DNA of 9,359 bases, from positions 1 to 9,359 of the forward strand of contig JBKQSL010000483.1 in assembly GCA_052143655.1 (NCBI GenBank), read 5' to 3'. Below, in pieces: positions 1 to 5,640 of the stretch. Each line of letters begins with the position of its first letter. Within the stretch, counting starts at the first letter, position 1. Made by a program: the position numbers and the translations under genes. Below the pieces are notes generated by a model, which was not told where the DNA came from, did no database searches, and worked only from the letters and a program-made list of their open reading frames with translations. The stretch comes from CAVSUR01 sp052143655 (GTDB lineage Bacteria; Actinomycetota; Actinomycetes; Streptosporangiales; Streptosporangiaceae).

Positions 1-23
1 TTAGGCCGCCCCGTCTTTGCCAT
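1..23 (-). CDS. Possible start of a gene leaving the window (partial)
   Basis: On the minus strand an ATG at 23-21 opens the reading MAKTGRP before the window ends. Basic, glycine- and proline-containing openings of this kind occur in phage or element-encoded DNA-binding and HNH-type proteins, but seven residues cannot identify a family. There is no Shine-Dalgarno sequence. A TANNNT box (TATGGT, 36-31) lies 7 nt before the ATG, which suits a leaderless transcript. The start codon lies inside a perfect inverted repeat TTGCCA-TGT-TGGCAA (17-31). This could equally be chance. Confidence 0.25.
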
Positions 24-70
24 GTTGGCAACCATACTGATATAGCTCGACACAATGAGTGACGACACTC
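17..70 (-). promoter_or_regulatory. Candidate leaderless promoter with two inverted repeats
   Basis: Reading the minus strand, a -10-like TATGGT (36-31) lies 7 nt before an ATG. The expected -35 zone (about 59-54) has no good hexamer but overlaps the inverted repeat GAGTG-ACGA-CACTC (57-70). A second inverted repeat, TTGCCA-TGT-TGGCAA (17-31), covers the start codon. Two dyads around a promoter would suit a repressed gene. This is sequence pattern only. Confidence 0.3.
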
Positions 71-193
71 TATCGGGAGATGTGACCTGCACCACTTTTA
101 TGTTTGATTAAAGATCCAGGGCACTAGTTATCGGCCGCAAACGCTGCGGAGCATCCCGCAATCTCGCCCGCTTGCCCAACGCGACCTGCGGAA

Positions 194-215
194 ACATCCC
201 GCGAATATCCCGCGA
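194..215. repeat. Tandem 11-bp direct repeat
   Basis: ACATCCCGCGA (194-204) is followed directly by ATATCCCGCGA (205-215), differing at one position. A related GCATCCCGCAA lies at 151-161. The 11-bp period is about one helical turn, as in arrays bound by small DNA-binding proteins such as excisionase-like factors or replication initiators. No such protein is encoded in the window. Confidence 0.5.
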
Positions 216-324
216 CCAGCGACAAACAGCCGCTCTCAGCGGCACATAGCTGCATATGGCCGACTGGAACCGGCGGTGGAGTATCACACATACGCCCAGG
301 TAAGACGGCATTTGCGCTGATCAG

Positions 325-413
325 CGGAGGGTGTGGGATTCGAACCCACGATGAGACTCACGCCCCATAGCGGTTTTCAAGACCGCCGCCATCGGCCACT
401 AGGCGAACCCTCC
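325..413 (-). tRNA. tRNA-Ser (anticodon UGA)
   Basis: The minus strand folds as a class II serine tRNA. The seven-base acceptor stem is formed by 413-407 (GGAGGGT) and 332-326 (ACCCTCC), with discriminator G at 325. The anticodon loop CTTGAAA carries TGA at 379-377, closed by GCGGT/ACCGC. A long variable arm follows, as expected for serine tRNAs, and the T arm is GTGGG-TTCGAAT-CCCAC. It decodes UCA and probably other UCN codons. CCA is not encoded: the bases after the discriminator read CTG. No clear promoter is visible upstream at 414-480. Confidence 0.96.
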
Positions 414-484
414 ACGCTGCGGACTCCTCCGGGGCCGACGGCCGACGGGGACAAGCCTGCCGGCTCGTGCTCCACAGCACGGGC

Positions 485-500
485 GCTGGCCGCAGCCAGC
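485..500. terminator. Small hairpin between the tRNA and the hypothetical gene
   Basis: GCTGGC-CGCA-GCCAGC is a perfect 6-bp stem with a 4-nt loop in the 220-base gap 414-633. It could help end minus-strand transcription from the hypothetical gene, but it lies more than 130 bases past that stop and has no T tract. I see nothing else supportable in the gap. Confidence 0.25.
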
Positions 501-633
501 AGCCCGCCCTCAGCTTCTCATATTCCGGAGGCCCTCCAGCGCCGCCGCCAGAACCCGGCTGCGGACGGAAGCGCGTGCCGTGCGCTTCTCGCCGACGTGA
601 CAGCCGGGCGATCGCAGCGTTCTCCGGTCATGG

Positions 634-1614
634 TCAGCCCGGCGTACCGCCGGCCTGACGCCAGTCGGGCGATCCCTGGTCCGGGAGCGTCCAGCCGACA
701 GGCTCGCCCGCCGCGGTCAGGATGTCAGCCAGCCAGTACGTCTCGTCCGGGTCCCACCCGGCCAGCATGGTCCGCGCGTCATCGACCGGAAGGGCGCGGC
801 CGGCGGTCGTCAGGTAGCCGCCGACCGTGAGGTGCACGGCGTCATAGTCCGCTGCGACGGCCGCGTAGTCCGGCATCAGCCAGCTGCCGGAACAGCCGGT
901 GGCCCGGTACCAGTCGTGCCGCCGGGACTTGCTGACATCCAGCGGGTATCGCTGCACGAGGGCGGTCCGGTCGGCCGGGCCGGCGATCCGGTACAGCCGG
1001 GGAGTCCGCTGCGGGACAAGCGCCCAGCAGCGCACCTCCGTCCAGCCCATCGAGTCCTCGGTCGCGGCGAGCTGGACAGCGCCGAGGCCGGGCAGCGCCC
1101 GGGTCGTCGACACGAGCCCGGAGAGGTTCGGGCCAGACCACCAGTGACCGCTCCAGTTCGCGGCCGGGTCGGCCGGGCGCTTCGCGGCCGAGCGCTCCTC
1201 TTCGATCTCAGCCGCCCGCCACGCAGCCAGCCGGTCCGCGGCACCGGACAGGGCCGGCGGCCCGGGGCCCGGGCCGCCGGCCGGCTGCACGTAGCGCTGG
1301 GCGTCCAGTCCGAGGCCGCCGGGCCACCACCGGGCCGCCGGGGCGGCGGTCACCGCGTCCGCGACGGGCCGCAGTACTGCAGCCACCTCGGCGTGGGCCA
1401 GGGCGCGATCGCCGGCATCGGGTTCCTGCCAGTACATGGCGGCGCAGACCGCATCGGCCAAGGGCGCCAGCAGCGCCAGCTCGCTCGTGCTGGCCGCGAC
1501 GGCATCCAGGTCGGCCGCGCCGCCGGCGGCCCTTTCGAGCACCCGCCAGCACAGGTCACGGCCACGCGGGCCTGCCAGGAGATCGCCGGGGTTCTCGGGC
1601 CAGCTCACGGCCAC
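634..1614 (-). CDS. Hypothetical protein, actinomycete type, unknown function
   Basis: This is a 326-residue soluble protein with no signal peptide or membrane segment. I do not recognise a named domain. It is rich in Trp, Asp and Ala, with a Pro/Gly-rich linker near residues 110-120 and a more conserved-looking C-terminal part containing YDAVHLTVGGYLTT and LAGWDPDETYWL. Composition and codon bias support this strand over the overlapping plus-strand frame. The first possible start is GTG at 1614. However, a TANNNT box (TAGGGT, 1620-1615) directly abuts it, while the next GTG at 1608 lies 6 nt past the box. A leaderless start at 1608 (VSWPEN, 324 aa) is therefore the better fit. It is divergent from ctaG, with 82 bases between the outer starts. 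Confidence 0.72.
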   Translation of the reverse strand: MAVSWPENPGDLLAGPRGRDLCWRVLERAAGGAADLDAVAASTSELALLAPLADAVCAAMYWQEPDAGDRALAHAEVAAVLRPVADAVTAAPAARWWPGGLGLDAQRYVQPAGGPGPGPPALSGAADRLAAWRAAEIEEERSAAKRPADPAANWSGHWWSGPNLSGLVSTTRALPGLGAVQLAATEDSMGWTEVRCWALVPQRTPRLYRIAGPADRTALVQRYPLDVSKSRRHDWYRATGCSGSWLMPDYAAVAADYDAVHLTVGGYLTTAGRALPVDDARTMLAGWDPDETYWLADILTAAGEPVGWTLPDQGSPDWRQAGGTPG

Positions 1615-1620
1615 ACCCTA
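1615..1620 (-). promoter_or_regulatory. Candidate -10 box of the hypothetical gene
   Basis: On the minus strand TAGGGT matches the TANNNT consensus. It lies 6 nt before GTG 1608, the usual distance for leaderless actinobacterial mRNAs. There is no Shine-Dalgarno sequence and no recognisable -35 hexamer. Confidence 0.35.
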
Positions 1621-1673
1621 GCCAGCCGGGCGCGGAGGCAGATCCGCTGGGTCCGGCCGCAGCAGCCGGTGAG

Positions 1674-1690
1674 TAAGCTCGCTGTGGAGG
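1674..1690 (+). promoter_or_regulatory. ctaG -10-like box and ribosome binding site
   Basis: GGAGG at 1686-1690 lies 6 nt before GTG 1697 and 9 nt before ATG 1700, so either codon can be the start. A TANNNT box (TAAGCT, 1674-1679) is just upstream. If it is used, the transcript would begin close to the ribosome binding site. No -35 hexamer is evident. Confidence 0.45.
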
Positions 1691-1696
1691 ATTCTT

Positions 1697-2788
1697 GTGA
1701 TGCTGCCCCCGTACAGCTGGTCCGCGGTGGTGACGCAGTGGCAGTTCGCGCCCGCCGTCATCGTCCCGGTGGCGATCCTGGCCATCCTCTATCTCTGGGG
1801 AGTCCGCCGGGTGGCGGCCCGGCACCCGGCCCGGCCGTGGCCCGCCTGGCGCGCGGCCATGTTCCTGGGCGGCCTGGCCGTCATTGTCGTCGCGACGCTG
1901 AGCGGCATCGGCCGTTACGACGACATCCTGTTCTGGGACCACATGATCCAGCACCTGATGCTGATCATGGTGGCCCCGCCGCTGCTGATCGCGGGCCAGC
2001 CGATCACGCTGCTGCTGCACGCGAGCCGGAACCCGGTGCATACCTGGGCCAAGCGGATGGTCCGCTCCCGGCTCGCCAGCCTGCTCACCTGGCCGGTATT
2101 CGGTGCGCTGGCCTACACGGTCGCGGTCATGGTGTTTCACCTGACGAGCATCGCCAGCACCGCGGCCCGCGATCCGGCCGTGTACCACCTGGAGGAAGTG
2201 TTCTTCCTCGTCGTCGGCTACCTGTTCTTCCTGCCGGTCATCGGCCGTGAGCCGATCCGGTGGCGGCTGTCGTACCCGGTGCGGTTCGTGATCCTGCTGC
2301 TGATCATGCCGGTGGACACCTTCACCGGGCTGGTGCTCGGCTACGGCAATGCCGGGACCCCCGGGATACCGCCGGGCCCGCGGCCGGCCTGGGCGCCGTC
2401 CGCGGTCCAGGACCTGCACCTGGGCGGTGCCGTCATGTGGGTGGGCGGCGACGCGATCATGTTCGCCCTGATGATGCTGGTCTACCTGATGTGGAGCACC
2501 GACGACCGGACCGCGGCGATCGGCGGCGGGTGGCTGGAGAGCGCCCGCAGCGCCAGCTTCGCCAGCCTCGTCACCGCGCACCGTCAGGCGACCGCCGGCC
2601 CGGACGCCACCGCTGCCGGGCCAGTCGCCGCCGGGACGGCCGCCCAGGACGCGGCGGCGGCCCGCGAGCCCGCTGCCGGCCGGGCCCGGCACGGCGGCAT
2701 CGACGACGACGAGCACCTGGCCGCCTACAACGCCTACCTGGCCCGGCTGCACGAGGCCGAGACCCGCGGCCAGGGCCAGCCGCGCTAG
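1697..2788 (+). CDS. ctaG: Cytochrome c oxidase assembly protein, caa3-type CtaG family
   Basis: This 363-residue polytopic membrane protein matches the CtaG family (caa3_CtaG), implicated in assembling the copper-containing part of heme-copper oxidases. It is distinct from the Cox11-type protein also called CtaG. Hydrophobic segments lie near residues 17-34, 53-70, 84-105, 130-150, 166-182, 195-215 and 243-266. Family-like histidine motifs are visible: WDHMIQHLML (80-89), MVFHLT (145-150), YHLEEVFF (163-170) and DLHLGGAVMWVGGD (239-252). The tail from about 285 is Ala/Pro/Gly-rich and cytoplasmic-looking, ending in an acidic stretch and a short helix. Starts GTG 1697 and ATG 1700 are both served by GGAGG. 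No oxidase subunit gene is in the window, so it acts with partners encoded elsewhere. Confidence 0.93.
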   Translation: MMLPPYSWSAVVTQWQFAPAVIVPVAILAILYLWGVRRVAARHPARPWPAWRAAMFLGGLAVIVVATLSGIGRYDDILFWDHMIQHLMLIMVAPPLLIAGQPITLLLHASRNPVHTWAKRMVRSRLASLLTWPVFGALAYTVAVMVFHLTSIASTAARDPAVYHLEEVFFLVVGYLFFLPVIGREPIRWRLSYPVRFVILLLIMPVDTFTGLVLGYGNAGTPGIPPGPRPAWAPSAVQDLHLGGAVMWVGGDAIMFALMMLVYLMWSTDDRTAAIGGGWLESARSASFASLVTAHRQATAGPDATAAGPVAAGTAAQDAAAAREPAAGRARHGGIDDDEHLAAYNAYLARLHEAETRGQGQPR

Positions 2789-3061
2789 CCCTGCAGGCCC
2801 TGGATTGGCCGGCCGGCCGCGCTCACCGGCGCGGCACATTTGTTCACCGCTTCCCTGCTTCTCGCCGCCGTGCTGCCTCTGCGGCGCGCTGATTCCGCGG
2901 CGCGGCGTGAACCATCCGCGCCGTGCGTACGTATCAGCGGGCAGCGGCGCGCGGCCTGCGCCGGCGCAGCCAGCCGTGCAGCCCGGGCCGTGCCGCCGTG
3001 GCCGCAATGGATCCGCCGGATCCGCCGCAGCCTGCCTGTCCTCAGCGGAAGGAGCATTCCG
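2789..3061 (+). promoter_or_regulatory. Intergenic region with palindrome and strong ribosome binding site
   Basis: GGAAGGAG (3047-3054) ends 7 nt before ATG 3062 and fixes the start of the propeller gene. A perfect 14-bp palindrome CTGCGCCGGCGCAG (2956-2969) could be an operator or a hairpin. A GGATCC repeat (3009-3023) lies just before the ribosome binding site. The frame of the downstream gene stays open back to a TTG at 2840, but that reading is Arg/Ala-rich and has no ribosome binding site. Confidence 0.5.
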
Positions 3062-4216
3062 ATGCGGGTAACCCGCGCTGCCGTTCGCAACGCCGCCAGC
3101 ACTGCTACCGCCGGCCTTGCCATCGCCGGCACTGCCATCGCCACGGCGGGATTCACCGGGGCTCCCGCCGCCCAGGCGCTGGCCGCGCCCTCCTCGTTCC
3201 TGAGCCGGTTCCATCACCTGGCGCGCATCGCGTCAACGGTGCCGCGTAACGGCGACGTCAATCCGTACGGCGTGGCGGTCGTCCGGCGCAGCCAGGGGCG
3301 GCTGCACCGCGGCGACGTGCTCGTCAGCAACTTCAACGACAAGGCCAACCTGCAGGGCACCGGCACGACGATCGTCGAGGTGTCGCCGGGCGGTCATGTC
3401 GCGCAGTTCGCCCGGATCACCCGGACCTCGCTGCGCGGCGCATCGTGCCCCGGCGGAATCGGGCTGACCACCGCGCTTGCCGTCGTGCACGGCTGGGTCA
3501 TCGTCGGCAGCCTGCCGTCCCGGGACGGGACCGCCGCGACCTCGAAGGCCGGCTGCCTGATAGTGCTTGACAGCCGGGGCCGGGTCCGGGAGACCTTCGC
3601 CGGGCACGGGATCAACGGGCCGTGGGACATGACCGCCGCTAGCGGCGGCGGGCTGGCCGACCTGTTCGTCACGAACGTGCTCAACGGAACCGCCGCGGCC
3701 CACGGCAAGGTGGTGCACCGCGGTACGGTGCTGCGGCTGACCATCGGCCTGCACGGGCGCCGGGCGCCGCGACTGCTGGCCGTGACTCGGATCGCCTCCG
3801 GGCTGGCCGAGCAGTCAAGCGCACCTTCGTTCGTGCTCGGGCCGACCGGGGTCGGGCTCGGCCGGTACGGCGCGCTCTACGTCGCCGACACCGACGCGAA
3901 CTCCATCCGGGTCATCCCGCGGGCCGGGCTGCGGCGCGGCAGTGCGGGCCCGGGCCGGCTGGTGACCTCCGGCGGCAGCCTGAACGCCCCGCTGGGGCTG
4001 GCCATGGCGCCCAACGGTGACGTGCTCACCGTCAACGGCGGCAACGGCCGGATCGTCGAGACCACACCCGGCGGCCGGCAGATCGCCCGCCGGTTCCTCG
4101 ACCGCTCGGGGAACCCGCCAGGCAGCGGGGCGCTGTTCGGCCTGGCGGTGGCGCCGGGCGGTCGCGGAATCTACTACGTCGACGACGCCGTGAACGAACT
4201 GCGCCTGCTCAGATGA
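3062..4216 (+). CDS. Secreted NHL/SMP-30-like beta-propeller protein
   Basis: This 384-residue exported protein has a signal peptide: a basic N-terminus (MRVTRAAVR), a hydrophobic Ala/Gly-rich core (about 15-32) and probable cleavage near residues 39-41 (AQA or ALA). The mature part reads as repeated propeller blades, with segments such as NPYGVAVV (67-74), GDVLVSNFND (84-93), TIVEVSPGG (103-111), GALYVADTDANSIRVI (270-285), APLGLAMAPNGDVLTVNG (309-326) and LFGLAVAPGGRGIYYVDD (358-375). These match the NHL/SMP-30 pattern. The substrate is unknown; such proteins can be lactonase-like enzymes or binding scaffolds. Only two cysteines remain in the mature part (129 and 165), possibly a disulfide. 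The start is set by GGAAGGAG seven bases upstream. It looks monocistronic, closed by the terminator at 4293-4327. Confidence 0.85.
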   Translation: MRVTRAAVRNAASTATAGLAIAGTAIATAGFTGAPAAQALAAPSSFLSRFHHLARIASTVPRNGDVNPYGVAVVRRSQGRLHRGDVLVSNFNDKANLQGTGTTIVEVSPGGHVAQFARITRTSLRGASCPGGIGLTTALAVVHGWVIVGSLPSRDGTAATSKAGCLIVLDSRGRVRETFAGHGINGPWDMTAASGGGLADLFVTNVLNGTAAAHGKVVHRGTVLRLTIGLHGRRAPRLLAVTRIASGLAEQSSAPSFVLGPTGVGLGRYGALYVADTDANSIRVIPRAGLRRGSAGPGRLVTSGGSLNAPLGLAMAPNGDVLTVNGGNGRIVETTPGGRQIARRFLDRSGNPPGSGALFGLAVAPGGRGIYYVDDAVNELRLLR

Positions 4217-4247
4217 GCCGTTCCCCCGAGGCCTGACCGCTGCGATA

Positions 4248-4271
4248 CCCGCCTGAACTGGGCAGGACGGG
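4248..4271 (+). terminator. Hairpin after the propeller gene
   Basis: CCCGCCTG pairs with CAGG-A-CGGG around a 7-nt loop (8 bp with one bulged A), 32 bases after the stop. It may form a tandem terminator with the stronger hairpin at 4293-4327. Confidence 0.4.
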
Positions 4272-4292
4272 ATGCAGCCGGCCAGAGCCGGG

Positions 4293-4327
4293 CAGTGCTC
4301 GCCGGCGCGACACGCCGGCGAGCACTG
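4293..4327 (+). terminator. Perfect 15-bp terminator hairpin
   Basis: CAGTGCTCGCCGGCG (4293-4307) and its exact reverse complement (4313-4327) enclose the loop CGACA. No T tract follows, as is usual in high-GC actinomycetes. It separates the propeller gene from the ATPase promoter. Confidence 0.82.
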
Positions 4328-4337
4328 TCTACGGCAA

Positions 4338-4355
4338 TCTATGGAATCCGCTAGA
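4338..4355 (+). repeat. 18-bp dyad element, copy 1 (upstream of the ATPase gene)
   Basis: TCTATGGAATCCGCTAGA is an imperfect dyad with TCTA/TAGA outer arms. It matches copy 2 at 5623-5640 in 15 of 18 positions, in the same orientation. The similarity extends leftward: 4326-4355 against 5611-5640 gives 23 of 30 matches without gaps. The element covers the expected -35 zone of the ATPase promoter and ends where the palindrome ATGGCGCCAT (4355-4364) begins, so it is a good operator candidate. Confidence 0.65.
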
Positions 4356-4378
4356 TGGCGCCATAAGGTTCTATGCCG
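4355..4378 (+). promoter_or_regulatory. Candidate leaderless promoter of the ATPase gene
   Basis: TAAGGT (4364-4369) fits the TANNNT -10 consensus and is followed by 8 nt and then GTG 4378, where transcription would be expected to start. No Shine-Dalgarno sequence is present. The perfect palindrome ATGGCGCCAT (4355-4364) overlaps the first base of the -10 box, and the 18-bp dyad (4338-4355) occupies the -35 zone, which has no TTGACA-like hexamer. Tight control or activator dependence is inferred. Confidence 0.5.
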
Positions 4379-5559
4379 TGGACCCCGTGCGCAATCCCTA
4401 CGCCCCCGGCGCCGGCCAGCGCCCGCCGGAGCTGGCAGGCCGTGACCGCGAGCTGCGGGAGTTCGAGGTGGTGCTGGAGCGCATCGCCCGCGGTCGGCCC
4501 GAGCGCAGCATGGTGCTGACCGGGCTGCGCGGCGTGGGCAAGACCGTCCTGCTGAACTCGTTCCGGTCGATGGCGATGCGGCGGCTGTGGGGAACCGGCA
4601 AGATCGAGGCCCGGCCCGAGCAGTCGATCCGCCGCCCGGTGGCCGGCGCGCTGCACATGGCGGTGCGCGAGCTGGCTCCCCGGCACCGGGCGCCGGAGCG
4701 GATCGACGACTTCCTCGGCGTCCTGAAGGCGTTCGCTGCCCGTGACCCGACCGCGCCCAAGGGCGCGCTGTCTAACCGGCTGGGCATCGACGTGCCCGCG
4801 GCACGCGGCCGGGCCGACTCCGGCGATCTGGAAATCGACCTCACCGAGCTGCTGACCGACGCAGCCGCGGTAGCTGCCGACCTGTCGGTGGGCATCGCGC
4901 TGTTCGTGGACGAGATGCAGGACGTGCCCGCGGCGGACATTTCGGCCCTGTGCGCGGCGACTCACGAGCTGTCGCAGAACGGCGGCCCGCTGATCGTGGT
5001 CGGTGCCGGGCTGCCGCACCTGCCATCGGTGCTGTCGGCGAGCAAGAGCTACTCCGAGCGGCTGTTCCGGTACGTGCGCATCGACCGCCTGGACCGGGAG
5101 GCTGCCGACCTGGCCCTGCTGGCGCCGGCCCGGCGGGAGGGCGCGGACTTCGAGCGACAGGCGCTGGACGCCCTGTACGCGGCGGCGGACGGCTACCCGT
5201 TCTTCGTCCAGGCCTACGGCAAGGTCACCTGGGACGTGGCGGCGGCGAGCCCGGTCACCGCGGGGGACGTGGGGGTGGCGGGCCCGATTGCCGAGGGTGA
5301 GCTGGCCGTCGGCTTCTTCGGCAGCCGCTATGAACGGGCAACGCCCGCCGAGCGGGAGTACATGCGAGCCATGGCCGTGCTCGGTGATGACCCGGTGCCG
5401 ACGGCCCAGGTCGCCGACGAGCTCGGCCGCAAGCCGTCGAGCGTATCGCCGGCCCGGGACGGGCTGATCAAGAAGGGCCTGATCTACAGCTCGGAGCGCG
5501 GCCTGATCGCCTTCACCGTGCCGCATTTCGGCCGGTTCCTGCGGGCCCAGCCGGCCTGA
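4378..5559 (+). CDS. AAA/STAND-like ATPase with C-terminal winged helix
   Basis: This 393-residue soluble P-loop ATPase resembles the AAA_16/archaeal-ATPase group common in actinomycetes. After a short NPYAPGAG lead and the PPELAGRDREL segment (16-26) typical of Orc1/Cdc6-like and STAND ATPases come Walker A GLRGVGKT (49-56), Walker B IALFVDEMQD (173-182) and a sensor-1-like LIVVGAGLP (205-213). Arg232-Arg238 and the 258-285 helices would form the lid. Residues about 322-385 look like a winged helix-turn-helix (VPTAQVADELGRKPSSVSPARDG). No membrane segment is seen. The GTG start is inferred from a leaderless-type promoter. It stands alone, bounded by two related 18-bp dyads. The biological role is unknown; a switch-like regulator or a conflict-system ATPase are both possible. 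An effector domain is absent. Confidence 0.88.
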   Translation: MDPVRNPYAPGAGQRPPELAGRDRELREFEVVLERIARGRPERSMVLTGLRGVGKTVLLNSFRSMAMRRLWGTGKIEARPEQSIRRPVAGALHMAVRELAPRHRAPERIDDFLGVLKAFAARDPTAPKGALSNRLGIDVPAARGRADSGDLEIDLTELLTDAAAVAADLSVGIALFVDEMQDVPAADISALCAATHELSQNGGPLIVVGAGLPHLPSVLSASKSYSERLFRYVRIDRLDREAADLALLAPARREGADFERQALDALYAAADGYPFFVQAYGKVTWDVAAASPVTAGDVGVAGPIAEGELAVGFFGSRYERATPAEREYMRAMAVLGDDPVPTAQVADELGRKPSSVSPARDGLIKKGLIYSSERGLIAFTVPHFGRFLRAQPA

Positions 5560-5578
5560 CCCGACGCCGCCGGGTCGG
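5556..5578. terminator. Hairpin at the ATPase stop codon
   Basis: CTGACCCG pairs with CGGGTCGG around a 7-nt loop (8 bp including one G-T). It overlaps the TGA stop and lies between two convergent genes, so it could act on both strands. There is no T tract. Confidence 0.45.
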
Positions 5579-5622
5579 CCGCGGCCGGGTTCCCGACGGC
5601 TGTCTGCCCTTCTCTGCGGCTT

Positions 5623-5640
5623 TCTAGGGTTTCCGCTAGA
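5623..5640 (+). repeat. 18-bp dyad element, copy 2 (downstream of the ATPase gene)
   Basis: TCTAGGGTTTCCGCTAGA has perfect TCTAG/CTAGA arms around 8 bp. It differs from copy 1 at three positions, with AA replaced by TT in the centre. It begins 64 bases after the ATPase stop and contains the stop codon of the convergent MauE-like gene (5636-5638). Confidence 0.65.

Larger units (their letters stand above)
1..324. other. Lower-GC non-coding stretch beyond the tRNA-Ser 3' end
   Basis: No convincing gene lies here apart from the possible gene start at the left edge. A hand count gives about 56% G+C over 1-300 and about 48% over 1-120, well below the neighbouring genes. The stretch sits immediately past the 3' end of the minus-strand tRNA-Ser, where tyrosine integrases commonly insert elements. 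It holds a tandem 11-bp repeat (194-215) with a third related copy near 151-161, an inverted repeat GCCGCT-CTC-AGCGGC (229-243), and a 12-bp palindrome CGCTGATCAGCG (315-326) that overlaps the last bases of the tRNA gene. An integrated-element edge is an inference; no second copy of the tRNA 3' end is visible in the window. Confidence 0.5.

Noticed and set aside
108..311. Minus-strand 67-codon frame in the low-GC stretch
   Set aside because: It has no family resemblance, ribosome binding site or coding-type composition, and overlaps the repeat cluster.
315..326. Palindrome CGCTGATCAGCG as a defined attachment core
   Set aside because: There is only one copy in the window; without a second copy it cannot be called an att site.
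832..2250. Long plus-strand open frame of 472 codons across the hypothetical gene and ctaG
   Set aside because: It is Arg/Gly/Pro-rich with no recognisable motif, and overlaps the clear membrane protein CtaG in another frame; typical of high-GC DNA.
2840..3061. Extended N-terminus of the propeller protein
   Set aside because: ATG 3062 has a strong ribosome binding site and begins a proper signal peptide; the extension would bury it.
1556..3217. Minus-strand open frame of 553 codons opposite ctaG
   Set aside because: It is a low-complexity Gly/Arg/Gln-rich translation antisense to a recognised family.
4351..5526. Minus-strand 391-codon frame opposite the ATPase gene
   Set aside because: It is His/Arg/Gln-rich shadow coding with no motif; the plus strand has Walker A and B.
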